The notes below the pieces were generated by a model that saw only the letters and a list, made by a program, of their open reading frames with translations, did not search any database and was not told the origin of the DNA. 64,000 nucleotides of DNA from positions 110,150 through 174,149 of the forward strand of contig NZ_LMHC01000027.1 in NCBI RefSeq assembly GCF_001427665.1, read 5' to 3'. The stretch comes from Caulobacter sp. Root655. GTDB taxonomy: Bacteria > Pseudomonadota > Alphaproteobacteria > Caulobacterales > Caulobacteraceae. Position numbers and translations under genes: made by a program. How positions within the stretch are numbered: the stretch's first letter is position 1; each line of letters starts with the position of its first letter. Below are positions 42,631 to 51,696 of the stretch, piece after piece.

Positions 42631-44814
42631 ATGTCGCGACGCTTTGTTTCTCTTTACTGGCTTTCCGGGGTTTCCGCCCTGGCGTTGGCTGGCGCGGCCC
42701 ATGCCGAGGCGCCGTCGACGTCGGGCGAAGCCGACACCGCCGCCCCGGCCGTCGAGCAGGTGGTGGTCACCGCCGAGCGCCGGGTCACCGACCTGCAGAA
42801 GACCGCCATCGCCATCTCGGCGTTTAGCGAGAAGCTGCTGGCCGACCGCAAGATCGACAGCATTCGCGACCTGTCTGGCCAGATCCCCAATTTCAGCATC
42901 AGCCGCGTCACCATCAGCCACACCACCCAGACCTACGCCCTGCGCGGCGTGGGCGAGGCCGATCCGATCCAGGAGCCGGTGCTGGCGGTCTATGTCGACG
43001 ACGTCTACATCCCGCGCCAGATCGGCTCGATGGTCGAGTTCAACGACCTGGAGCGCATCGAGGTGCTGCGTGGCCCGCAGGGCACGCTGTATGGCCGCAA
43101 CTCCAGCGCCGGCGCCCTGCGGATCATCACCCGCGACCCGGGCGAGGCGTTCCGCGCCAAGGCCGAGGTGGGCCTGGGCAATTACGACGCGGTCGACGTG
43201 CGCGCCCTGATCGAGGGGCCGCTGGTCGAGGGCAAGCTGGCCGGCAGCCTGTCGTACATCCATCACGAGCGCGACGGCGTCACCTTCGACCCGACCTTGA
43301 ACCACGACGTCAACCGCATCGACCTGGACGCCTGGCGCGCCAAGCTGCGCTGGACCCCGACCGACCGGCTGGACGTGCTGCTGACGGTCAACGCCCTGAG
43401 GGATCGCAGCGACACCCGCAGCTATGTCCCGGTCAACCAGCCGAATGGCGAGCACCGCACGGACCGTTCCTATTCCGAGGTCGAGCCGGTTCAGGACCTC
43501 GACCAGATCAGCGGCGCCCTGCGGGTGCGGTACACGCTGAACGACAATCTGAAGCTCAAGTCAGTGAGCTCGTACGGCGGCTTCAACCTCAATCCCGTCG
43601 CCTATGACAACGACGGCGTGGCGGCGCTGATTCAGAAGAACCTGATCCACTACAACGACCAGTACGTGACCCAGGAAGTCCAGCTGAACGGCGACTACGG
43701 CCGGCTGACCTTCACCAGCGGCGCCTTCTATCTGCACGAGCGGTTCTTCGTTCAGCGCGACGGTTACAGCCGCCGAAACGCGCTGCCGAGCGATCCTGTT
43801 ACGGCCCCTGGAAGTTACGGCTTCGCCCGCGCCCACAACATCACCAACACCGACGCCTACGCCCTGTTCGGCGAGGCGACCTATGCGCTCAGCGACCGCT
43901 TCAGCGTCACCGGCGGCCTGCGCTGGACCAACGAGAAGAAGGACTTCGTCTTCGACAACAAGGTGCTGAACCTGGCGGGCCAGGTGGTCGGCCAGTCGAT
44001 CGCCGGCCAGGCCGACAAGATCTTCTCGTCGATCACCCCCAAGCTGTCGGCCCAGGTCCAGTGGACGCCGGACGTCCTGCAGTACGTGACCTGGTCGAAG
44101 GGCTTCAAGTCGGGCGGCTTCGACAATCGCGCCACGCGGCTGGACCTGGCGACCCGGCCGTTCGCGCCGGAGAACGTCGACACCTACGAGACCGGCCTGA
44201 AGACCGAGCTGCTGGACCACCGGGCCCGGGTCAACCTCGCGGTGTTCTACAACGACTACAAGGACCTACAGGTCAGCTACAGCGACCCGGCCTATCCGGG
44301 CAATTCGGTGCGCGCCAACGCCGGCAAGGCCCACACCTACGGCGTCGAGCTGGAAAGCGACGTGCGGGCCACCGAGCGTCTGTCGCTGCAGGCCTCGGCC
44401 GGCTACCTGTTCGCGGTCTACGACAAGTACAAGAACGCCGGCGGGATCGGCGTCGACGCCGACGGCCACCGGCTGCTGAACTCGCCACGCTGGAGCCTGT
44501 CGGGCGGCCTGACCTACGACGTGCCCGTCGAGATCCCCGGCTCGATCCGGGTCGGCGTGAACGCTCAGTACCAGACCAAGACCTATTTCAACGCCCTGCA
44601 ACGGCCGCAGGACCAGGCTCCCGCCCAGACCTTCGTCAACGGCACGGTGACCTGGCTGACGCCGGACCCGCGCTGGAGCGTGGTGCTGTCGGGCCGCAAC
44701 CTGCTGGATTCCGACAAGCCGGTGAGCGCCACCTACACCCCCGCGACCGGCGTCTACATCCAGAACTTCCCGGACCCCCGGACGGTTCTGGTCACCCTCA
44801 AATACGCGCTGTGA
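42631..44814 (+). CDS. TonB-dependent receptor of the organosulfur cluster
   Basis: A 727-aa outer-membrane receptor. It has a signal peptide (about 1-25, ending AHA-EA), a TonB-box region QVVVTAERR, plug motifs DVYIPRQIGSMVEFNDLERIEVLRGPQGTLYGRNS-like (in sequence around 120-160), and a C-terminal barrel strand ending VTLKYAL. It resembles the ferric-siderophore/FpvA-like group often recruited for sulfonate and sulfate-ester uptake. GGGGAT precedes the ATG. It follows its own candidate regulatory site. Expected to deliver the same substrate that the ABC system imports. Confidence 0.92.
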   Translation: MSRRFVSLYWLSGVSALALAGAAHAEAPSTSGEADTAAPAVEQVVVTAERRVTDLQKTAIAISAFSEKLLADRKIDSIRDLSGQIPNFSISRVTISHTTQTYALRGVGEADPIQEPVLAVYVDDVYIPRQIGSMVEFNDLERIEVLRGPQGTLYGRNSSAGALRIITRDPGEAFRAKAEVGLGNYDAVDVRALIEGPLVEGKLAGSLSYIHHERDGVTFDPTLNHDVNRIDLDAWRAKLRWTPTDRLDVLLTVNALRDRSDTRSYVPVNQPNGEHRTDRSYSEVEPVQDLDQISGALRVRYTLNDNLKLKSVSSYGGFNLNPVAYDNDGVAALIQKNLIHYNDQYVTQEVQLNGDYGRLTFTSGAFYLHERFFVQRDGYSRRNALPSDPVTAPGSYGFARAHNITNTDAYALFGEATYALSDRFSVTGGLRWTNEKKDFVFDNKVLNLAGQVVGQSIAGQADKIFSSITPKLSAQVQWTPDVLQYVTWSKGFKSGGFDNRATRLDLATRPFAPENVDTYETGLKTELLDHRARVNLAVFYNDYKDLQVSYSDPAYPGNSVRANAGKAHTYGVELESDVRATERLSLQASAGYLFAVYDKYKNAGGIGVDADGHRLLNSPRWSLSGGLTYDVPVEIPGSIRVGVNAQYQTKTYFNALQRPQDQAPAQTFVNGTVTWLTPDPRWSVVLSGRNLLDSDKPVSATYTPATGVYIQNFPDPRTVLVTLKYAL

Positions 44815-44818
44815 TCCG

Positions 44819-45445
44819 ATGACCCTGCCCCGTCTTCACCGCCCCAATCTTCTCAGGCTGGCCGACTTCGTCGGCGCCCTGGGAGTCCTGGTCGACCAGA
44901 CCACGGACGAGGACTTGATCCTCGCCGAGGGCGGGCGGTTGCTGGCGGGGCTGATCGCCCGCGACGACTGGCTGCCGGACGCCTACGCCCAGCCCGACCC
45001 TGAGCGCTACCAACAGTACCTGCTGCATTGCGACAGCCGCGAGCGGTTCAGCGTCGTCAGCTTTGTCTGGGGCCCAGGCCAGGCGACGCCCGTCCACGAT
45101 CACACCGTCTGGGGCCTGGTCGGGGTGCTGCGCGGGGCCGAGCTGTCGCAACGCTTCGAGCGTCGGGGCGGGAGCTTGGCGGCGGTCGGCCCGGTCCACC
45201 GCCTGGAGCGCGGCGAGGTCGAGGCCGTCTCGCCGACGGTCGGCGACGTCCACCAGGTGACCAACGCCTTCGACGACCGGGTCTCGATCAGCATCCACGT
45301 CTACGGGGCCAATATCGGCGCCGTGGAGCGATCGACCTACGACCGCGACGGCAAGTCCAAGCGGTTCGTCTCCGGTTACGCCAACACCACCCTGCCCAAC
45401 CTCTGGGACCGCTCCAAACCCGTGCTCGCCGAGGCAAGCTCATGA
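44819..45445 (+). CDS. Cysteine dioxygenase / thiol dioxygenase cupin
   Basis: A 208-aa cupin of the cysteine dioxygenase family. The iron ligands are H93 and H95 (PVHDHTVWG) and H145 (GDVHQVTN). Length and motif spacing fit bacterial thiol dioxygenases, including 3-mercaptopropionate dioxygenases, which convert a thiol to a sulfinate using Fe(II) and O2. It lies 4 bases after the receptor stop and overlaps the rhodanese start (ATGA). CDO-rhodanese pairing is a recurrent bacterial arrangement. Confidence 0.88.
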   Translation: MTLPRLHRPNLLRLADFVGALGVLVDQTTDEDLILAEGGRLLAGLIARDDWLPDAYAQPDPERYQQYLLHCDSRERFSVVSFVWGPGQATPVHDHTVWGLVGVLRGAELSQRFERRGGSLAAVGPVHRLERGEVEAVSPTVGDVHQVTNAFDDRVSISIHVYGANIGAVERSTYDRDGKSKRFVSGYANTTLPNLWDRSKPVLAEASS

Positions 45446-47034
45446 CCCTGCTGACCGTCACCCCGCGCGAAGTCCGTCAGGACTGGATCGCCCGCCGCGA
45501 GATCGCCCTGCTCGACCTGCGCGAGGAGGACCCGTTCGCCCGGGCTCATCCGCTGTTCGCCTCGCAACTGCCGCTCAGCCGGCTGGAGCTGGAGATCCTC
45601 GACCGGGTCCCGCGCAAGGACGTCAAGATCGTCCTCTACGACAACGGCGAAGGCCTGGTCTCGCCGGCCGGCAAGCGGCTGGCGGCGCTGGGCTACACCC
45701 AGGTGCGGGCGCTGGAAGGCGGGCTCGAGGGGTGGCGAAAAGCCGGCTACGAGCTGTTCCAGGACGTCAATTCCTACAGCAAGGCGTTCGGCGAACTGGT
45801 CGAGGCGCGGCGTCACACGCCGTCCCTGCCGGCCCCGGACGTCCAGAAGCTGATCGACGCCAAGGCCAACCACGTGATTCTCGACAGCCGGCGGTTCGAG
45901 GAATACGCCACCATGAGCATCCCGGGCGGGATCAGCACGCCAGGCGCCGAGCTGGTCCTACGGGTCCGGGAGATCGCGCCCGACCCGGCCACCACCATCA
46001 TCGTCAACTGCGCGGGACGGACCCGCAGCCTGATCGGCGCGCAATCCCTCGTGAACGCCGGCCTCCCCAACCCGGTCTTCGCCCTGCGCAACGGCACCAT
46101 CGGTTGGACCCTGGCCCAGCAGAGCCTGGAGCACGGCCAGGGCCGCCGTTTCCCCGCCGTCTCCGACCAGACCTTGGCCGAGGCCCGGGCCAAGGCCCGC
46201 GACGTCGCCTACCGGGCCGGGGTGCGCCGCATCGACGCCGAGGGGCTGGCGGATCTCGCCACCGACCGCAAGCGCACCCTCTACCGCTTCGACGTCCGCA
46301 CGCCGGAGGAATACGCCGCCGGCCATCTGCCCGGCTTCCGCTCCGCGCCGGGCGGCCAGCTGGTGCAGGAGACCGACGTCTTCGCCCCGGTGCGCGGCGG
46401 CCGCGTCGTCCTGGCCGACGACCTGGGCCCGCGCGCCGACATGAGCGCCTCCTGGCTGGCCCAACTGGGCTGGGACGTCTATGTGCTGGACGGCGGCTTC
46501 GACGGCGAGCTGGAGGCCGGCCCCTGGCGGGCCGCCGCGCCGGCGATCCCGACCGTCGAGACCATCAGTCCCGCCGACCTGGCCGTGGCCCTGGGAAATC
46601 GTGGGGAGGCCGACGCCGGCGTGGTGGTGCTGGACCTCGCGCCCAGCCCCCTGCACCGCAAGGGCCACGTTCCCGGCGCCTGGTTCACGATCCGCGCCCG
46701 CCTGGCCGAGGCCTTCGAGCGCATCCCCGAGGGCCTGCCGATCGTCCTGACCTCGCCCGACGGCCGCCTGGCCCGGCTGGCGGCGGCCGAGGTCGAGGAG
46801 ATCTCCGACCACGCGGTGCGGGTGCTGGACGGCGGCGCCGAGGCCTGGGCCGCCAGCGGTCGGAGGCTCGACACCGGCCTGGTGCGCGCCGCCTCCGATC
46901 CGGAGGACGTCTACAAGCGCCCCTACGAGGGCACGGACAACGCCGCCGAGGCCATGCAGGCCTATCTCGACTGGGAATATGGCCTGGTCGACCAGCTGGC
47001 CCGTGACGGCTCGCACGGCTTCTTCGTCATCTGA
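45442..47034 (+). CDS. Four-domain rhodanese-like sulfurtransferase
   Basis: A 530-aa protein built of four rhodanese folds (about 5-110, 130-240, 265-365 and 375-490). Only domain 2 carries an active-site cysteine, C190 in IVNCAGRTRS. The corresponding loops are YDNGEG in domain 1, ADDLGPR in domain 3 and TSPDGR in domain 4, so those domains are probably structural or regulatory. It likely carries persulfide sulfur released by the pathway. ATG overlaps the dioxygenase stop. Confidence 0.88.
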   Translation: MTLLTVTPREVRQDWIARREIALLDLREEDPFARAHPLFASQLPLSRLELEILDRVPRKDVKIVLYDNGEGLVSPAGKRLAALGYTQVRALEGGLEGWRKAGYELFQDVNSYSKAFGELVEARRHTPSLPAPDVQKLIDAKANHVILDSRRFEEYATMSIPGGISTPGAELVLRVREIAPDPATTIIVNCAGRTRSLIGAQSLVNAGLPNPVFALRNGTIGWTLAQQSLEHGQGRRFPAVSDQTLAEARAKARDVAYRAGVRRIDAEGLADLATDRKRTLYRFDVRTPEEYAAGHLPGFRSAPGGQLVQETDVFAPVRGGRVVLADDLGPRADMSASWLAQLGWDVYVLDGGFDGELEAGPWRAAAPAIPTVETISPADLAVALGNRGEADAGVVVLDLAPSPLHRKGHVPGAWFTIRARLAEAFERIPEGLPIVLTSPDGRLARLAAAEVEEISDHAVRVLDGGAEAWAASGRRLDTGLVRAASDPEDVYKRPYEGTDNAAEAMQAYLDWEYGLVDQLARDGSHGFFVI

Positions 47035-47042
47035 GGCCGGTC

Positions 47043-47684
47043 ATGTCGCTCAAGCTCTATTTCGCCCCCGGATCCTCCGCCTTCGCGCCGCTGATCGCCC
47101 TGGAGGAACTGGGCGTTCCCTACGAGACCCATCACGTCGACCTGGCGGCCGGCGACCAGCGCAAGCCGGACTATCTGCGGGTCAATCCGCGCGGCCGGGT
47201 GCCGACCCTGGCGGTCGACGGCGAACCGGTCACCGAGGTCCTGGCGATCCTGACCTACCTGGCCCAGGCCTATCCGCACAGCGAGCTGCTGCCCCTGGCC
47301 GACCCGCTGAGGCTGGCCCACGCCTACGAGGTGATGAGCTGGTTCGCCAGCACCGTGCACGTGGCCTTCTCGCAGATCGCCCGTCCGGAACGCTTCGCCG
47401 ACGACGACGGCGTCAAGGCCGCTCTGGCCACGCCCGGCGAGGCCCGTTTCCACCGCACCCTGTCGGATATCGAGCGCCTGGCCCAGGGCCCAGGTCCGTG
47501 GCTGCTGGGCGAGAGCTTCAGCGCCGTCGACGCCTACGCCCTGGTGATCTGGCGCTGGGCCGAGCGGCGAGCGATCGACACCGCCGGCTATCCCGCCTGG
47601 AGCGCCAAGGCGGCCCGGGCCCTGGCTCGACCCTCGGTCAAGCGCGCTCTGCGCCGGGAGGCCTTGGCCAAGGTGGCCGCCTGA
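47043..47684 (+). CDS. Glutathione S-transferase family protein
   Basis: A 213-aa GST. The N-terminal thioredoxin fold starts LKLYFAPGSSAFAPLIALEELG, with Ser in the catalytic region and the cis-Pro motif GRVPTL, followed by an all-helical C-terminal domain (FSAVDAYALVIWRW). Beta-class-like by the SxxP region, though the usual cysteine is not seen. It is 8 bases after the rhodanese stop with GAGG upstream. Possibly opens a thioether or handles glutathione persulfide; inference from context. Confidence 0.88.
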   Translation: MSLKLYFAPGSSAFAPLIALEELGVPYETHHVDLAAGDQRKPDYLRVNPRGRVPTLAVDGEPVTEVLAILTYLAQAYPHSELLPLADPLRLAHAYEVMSWFASTVHVAFSQIARPERFADDDGVKAALATPGEARFHRTLSDIERLAQGPGPWLLGESFSAVDAYALVIWRWAERRAIDTAGYPAWSAKAARALARPSVKRALRREALAKVAA

Positions 47685-47776
47685 TGAGCCGCCCTGATCA
47701 AACCCTTGAGAAAGCCTCGCTTTTCTAGCCCCACCCCGTCCCTAGAGTTTCCTTCAACCCACGATCGGAGACCGTC

Positions 47777-48871
47777 ATGTCTGTCGAATTCATCGGCTAT
47801 ATCGGCACCCAGCATCAATCCGAGATCCATCCGCCCAGCGGCCCGGTCATCGACCGCGACTATGTCGAGCGTGTCGCCCGGGCTCATGACGAGGGCGGTT
47901 TCGACCGCGCCCTGGTCGCCTTCGGCTCGACCTCGCCGGAAAGCCAGCTGGTCGTCGCCCACGCCGCCTCGGTGACCCAGCGCCTGGGCTTCATGATCGC
48001 CCACCGTCCCGGCTTCACCGCCCCGACCGTCGCCGCCCGGCAGCTGGCCACCCTGGACCAGTTCACCGGTGGCCGCGTCGCCGTGCACATCATCACCGGC
48101 GGCTCGGACGACGAACTGGCCAAGGACGGCGACCACCTGACCAAGGACGAGCGCTACGCCCGCACCAGCGAATATCTCGACATCGTCCGCCAGGAGTGGA
48201 TCAGCGACAAGCCGTTCGACTACGAGGGCGTCTACTACAAGGTGAAGCAGGCGTTCGGCGGGGTGAAGCCGCTGCAGAAGCCGCACATCCCGGTCTATTT
48301 CGGCGGTTCGTCCGACGCGGCCATTCCGGTGGCCGGCAAACACGCCGACATCTTCGCCCTGTGGGGCGAAACCCAGGCCCAGGTCGCCGAGACCATCGCC
48401 CGGGTGCGCCACGCCGCCGCCAAGCACGGCCGGCAGGTGAAGTTCTCGCTGTCGCTGCGGCCGGTGATCGCCGCCACGGAAGAAGCCGCCTGGAAACGCG
48501 CCGACGACATCGTCGCCCAGACCCGGGCCCTGCGCGAGAAGGCCGGCCTGCCGACCAGCGGCCACGTGCCGCCCAACGCCGGCTCGCAGCGCCTGCTCGA
48601 CGCCGCCAACCAGGGCTCGCGCCTCGACAAGCGCCTGTGGACCGGCGTCGCCGCCGTCACCGGCGCGGCCGGCAACTCCACCGGCCTGGTCGGCACGCCC
48701 GAGCAGGTGGCCGAGGGCCTGCTCGACTATTACGACCTGGGCGTCTCGACCTTCCTGATCCGCGGCTTCGATCCGCTGGACGACGCGATCGCCTATGGCC
48801 GCGACCTGATCCCACTGGTCCGCGAGCTGGTGGCCCAGCGCGACGCCAGGCCAGCCGTCGCCGCGGGCTAG
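47777..48871 (+). CDS. LLM-class flavin monooxygenase, alkanesulfonate (SsuD-like)
   Basis: A 364-aa bacterial-luciferase-fold monooxygenase. Typical SsuD-family segments are visible: MIAHRPGFTAPTVAARQLATLDQ-type strand, VHIITGGSDDELAKDGD, ERYARTSEYL and IPVYFGGSSDAA. With FMNH2 and O2 such enzymes cleave alkanesulfonates to aldehyde and sulfite. GGAGA precedes the ATG. A 92-base gap separates it from the GST gene, and the flavin reductase gene follows at once. Confidence 0.9.
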   Translation: MSVEFIGYIGTQHQSEIHPPSGPVIDRDYVERVARAHDEGGFDRALVAFGSTSPESQLVVAHAASVTQRLGFMIAHRPGFTAPTVAARQLATLDQFTGGRVAVHIITGGSDDELAKDGDHLTKDERYARTSEYLDIVRQEWISDKPFDYEGVYYKVKQAFGGVKPLQKPHIPVYFGGSSDAAIPVAGKHADIFALWGETQAQVAETIARVRHAAAKHGRQVKFSLSLRPVIAATEEAAWKRADDIVAQTRALREKAGLPTSGHVPPNAGSQRLLDAANQGSRLDKRLWTGVAAVTGAAGNSTGLVGTPEQVAEGLLDYYDLGVSTFLIRGFDPLDDAIAYGRDLIPLVRELVAQRDARPAVAAG

Positions 48872-48875
48872 GGCG

Positions 48876-49478
48876 ATGGCCTTCGACGCCGATCCGCGCT
48901 GGCTGGGCGACGCCATCTGGCCAGCGGGCTCCGAGCCAGTGGACGCCTCGTCCGGCGCGGAGCCGCCCTATGCCGTCCATGCGCCGCCGGTCGATCCGGG
49001 GACGTTCAAGGACGCCTTGGCCCGGCTGGCCAGTGGTGTGGCGATCATTTCGTGCTGGGATGGCCCCCACGAAAAGAGGACCCCGCGCGGTTTGCTGGTC
49101 AGTTCGATCACCGGCCTGTCGGTCGATCCGCCGCGCTTTCTGTTCTGCGTCCGCAAGGAGGCCTCCAGCCACGACGCCCTGCTGGCGGCAGGGGCCTGCG
49201 GGGTGGCGATCCTCTCGGCGCGGGACGAGGACGAAGCCCTGCGCTTCGCCTCGCCGGCCCGTGCGGCCGAGCGCTTCACCGACCCCCGCTGGGACCTGGC
49301 CCTGAGCGACGCGCCCCGGCTGTGGGGCGGCCTGACCTCCGCCGTCTGCGTCATCGACGCCGCGATCGACGCCGGCGGCCACACCATCGTCCTGGTCACC
49401 GCGCGGCAGTGGGGCACCCGCCCCGGCGACCCGCTGGTCGCCTTCGATCGGGGGCTTCGCACCGTCGCCAGACCCTGA
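48876..49478 (+). CDS. Flavin reductase (HpaC/DIM6-NTAB family)
   Basis: A 200-aa flavin reductase-like domain protein: LARLASGVAIISCWD, then GLLVSSITGLSVDPPRFLFCVRKEASSHD, the FMN-binding core. It would supply FMNH2 to the adjacent SsuD-like and DszC-like oxygenases, replacing SsuE, which is absent. An N-terminal extension of about 45 residues precedes the domain. It is 4 bases after the monooxygenase stop; last gene of the cluster. Confidence 0.88.
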   Translation: MAFDADPRWLGDAIWPAGSEPVDASSGAEPPYAVHAPPVDPGTFKDALARLASGVAIISCWDGPHEKRTPRGLLVSSITGLSVDPPRFLFCVRKEASSHDALLAAGACGVAILSARDEDEALRFASPARAAERFTDPRWDLALSDAPRLWGGLTSAVCVIDAAIDAGGHTIVLVTARQWGTRPGDPLVAFDRGLRTVARP

Positions 49479-49655
49479 GCCTCGATCGGGACGTCGCCAG
49501 GGCCCGCGACACCGGTCAGCGGCTCCGAGCTGTCCAGATCGACGCCGGCGGCGGCCGATCGCGGGGCGGCGGGCCGTGAGCGTCCAGCGGACTCGCACGA
49601 CAAGTCGGCGGATCAGACAGGCATTCAGCGCGGCGGCCGCCGCCCGACCTCCCGA

Positions 49656-50579
49656 TCAATAGCCCGGTTGCGCCACCGGACATTTGACTCTGCTCGCCGG
49701 TTTGATTTCCACGGCCTGTAGGCGATCGTTCAACCTCCAGGCGCTCGCGCGCCTTCGTGTCATCGGCTTCGCGTTTTCCTGACTGGCGATACTGATCACG
49801 ACGACATCCTCGATCTTCCCATCGCTGCATTCGACCTCGAACTCGAGCCCCTGGTCGCCACGGGTCGGGGGAAGCGGAATCTCGACGAGCCCGATCGGCG
49901 GCCGGGCCAGGTTCGCGGGAGACAGCGTCCGATAGTCGCTCGTCGTGTCGACGACAAAGGCGGCCTTCGAGAAATGCTCGAGAATCTCGCCGGTCGTTCC
50001 GGAGTCGACCGGCTTGACCATGACGATCACTGCCTTTCCGGCCACGCTGCCGACATCGATGCTGGACCAGGTATCGTTCAACTGTCTGCGCGACGGCAGC
50101 CCGGTATTCGCGGGCGTCGCCGTCTGCTTGCCGAGCGCCGGGGAGGAGGCTGTGGCGGTGGCGGCGCGCGACGCCACGCCTCCCGCGCCTCCCGCGCCTT
50201 GGAGCGCGTATTTGCCATCGAAAGGCACATCGCCCCAGTCGCTGGCGCATGCCTCCACGTGCAGCTGCATGCCGCCGGCCGCGCGCCGCAGTGTCATGCT
50301 GCAGCGACCTTCCCCGTAGCGCCAGCCGCCAGGCGCATCCGTCAACACGCCTTCGCCGGAGCCGCTGCGCAGGTTGCCGGGCTTGCCTTTCTGCATCACC
50401 TCCAGCGTGAATCCGCCGTTCCTGCGGATCGTCAACAGGCGCTCGAACGCGCTGTCACTGGCGTCGTAGACGCCCGCGGGGGGAAAGGGGCTGTATTCCT
50501 CCGCCGCGACGTCGGCCGTCGCGCCCAGGATGCTCGCACACAGCAGGCCAAGCGCGACAAGGTGGTTTGATCGTTTCAT
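49656..50579 (-). CDS. Secreted protein of unknown function
   Basis: A 307-aa protein with a signal peptide (MKRSNHLVALGLLCASILGATADVAA). The mature chain has four or five cysteines (for example GRCSM, EACAS, EVECSD, RVKCP) and no recognised domain. A low-complexity Ala/Gly/Ser linker (about 125-155) splits it in two parts. ATG 50579 begins the signal; the longer frame to 50663 lacks one. No clear ribosome-binding site. It stands alone between the sulfur cluster and the accessory region. Confidence 0.65.
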   Translation of the reverse strand: MKRSNHLVALGLLCASILGATADVAAEEYSPFPPAGVYDASDSAFERLLTIRRNGGFTLEVMQKGKPGNLRSGSGEGVLTDAPGGWRYGEGRCSMTLRRAAGGMQLHVEACASDWGDVPFDGKYALQGAGGAGGVASRAATATASSPALGKQTATPANTGLPSRRQLNDTWSSIDVGSVAGKAVIVMVKPVDSGTTGEILEHFSKAAFVVDTTSDYRTLSPANLARPPIGLVEIPLPPTRGDQGLEFEVECSDGKIEDVVVISIASQENAKPMTRRRASAWRLNDRLQAVEIKPASRVKCPVAQPGY

Positions 50580-50863
50580 GAGGAAAGGATGTCTCGCTGG
50601 AGAAGGATCCGGGCGCGCGATACGCAGCCGGGACTTTCTGGCGAACCCGAAGCGAAGATGCAACCACGTGTTGAAGCCGACCCCGAAATCGGAGTTAGGC
50701 GGCGTCCAAAAGGCGGCTCCAACGGCGAGCTTCGGCCGAGAAGCCTAGATGTCGTTTCGTCGGGACCGGAAATCGGCATCGACGCGGAAGGTGGAACTTA
50801 CTCGCGGGCACAAGACCGACTGCGGTGCTGGTGGCCGGCTCCCCAACATTACCCTTCGGCCCT

Positions 50864-51646
50864 CTATTCGATGGGGAACGTCATTGTCAGAGGAAAGGGC
50901 TTCGAGCCAACCCGCGTCACGAACCCGTAATCGGCCTTGAGCGTCGATGCCTGCACAAATTTGATCATCGTGGCGCCAAATCCGTAGCCTGCCGGGATCT
51001 CGTCGGTAATCTTGCATTCGGTCCAGATGCGGCCATTGGGTGCGAGGATGCAGCTCACCGTGGCCGTGCCAGCAATGCCAGCCGATTTAGCCGCGTCGCT
51101 CTTTTCGCGCTGGAGCCAGCTTCTATTTGGATACGACTCCCACGGGATGTCCCACGTGTAGTTGGGTACGACGGCTGCCTGTGTCTTCGTGATCTTCTCC
51201 TCGGTCGCCTTGCGAGCTTCGGCCAGATCCTCCTTTTTGGAGGATTCGACTTTCGGCTTAGGCTGAAGCTTAGAAGGCTCATCTGGCAGACGGTCTTTTC
51301 CGATACTCAATTCGGAAGGCTTCTGGGTCGCGCTGATTTGCGGCTTCTCTACCGGGCTCGCGACGACGGTCACGGGGGCGGCCTTTTCGATTGGCGCCGG
51401 ATACTTGGCCAGTACCGCAGCGATGCTCAAACTGATAACGCCGACCGTGGCGCTAGTAGCGGCCACGATGCTCGACCGGGACAAGACTGGCGTCGGCACT
51501 GACGGATTTGTTCCGGGGCGAACGCGGCGCCGAATCCAAGCCTTGATTGTTGGCCACTCCAAGGTGGCAATACCGACAATCATTGCGATGACGCTCGCTA
51601 CGCTGCCGATGACCGACCATGCTTCCGTAAAGCTCAGCTTAGGCAT
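50864..51646 (-). CDS. Membrane protein with TonB C-terminal-like domain
   Basis: A 260-aa protein with two hydrophobic segments (about 10-27 and 58-80), a Pro/Lys/Glu-rich spacer (90-150), and a C-terminal domain (AGIAGTATVSCILAPNGRIWTECKI ... GSKPFPLTMTFPIE) resembling TonB_C/energy-transducer folds. The layout (membrane anchor, periplasm-spanning linker, TonB-like tip) suggests a stand-alone TonB-like protein, although the first membrane segment and short cytoplasmic loop are atypical. The 284 bases upstream of its stop (50580-50863) hold no gene. Confidence 0.6.
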   Translation of the reverse strand: MPKLSFTEAWSVIGSVASVIAMIVGIATLEWPTIKAWIRRRVRPGTNPSVPTPVLSRSSIVAATSATVGVISLSIAAVLAKYPAPIEKAAPVTVVASPVEKPQISATQKPSELSIGKDRLPDEPSKLQPKPKVESSKKEDLAEARKATEEKITKTQAAVVPNYTWDIPWESYPNRSWLQREKSDAAKSAGIAGTATVSCILAPNGRIWTECKITDEIPAGYGFGATMIKFVQASTLKADYGFVTRVGSKPFPLTMTFPIE

Positions 51647-51696
51647 TGGATCGTCCCCCTACATGGAGGCGACACGAACGGCCTGGGTCTTGTCAA

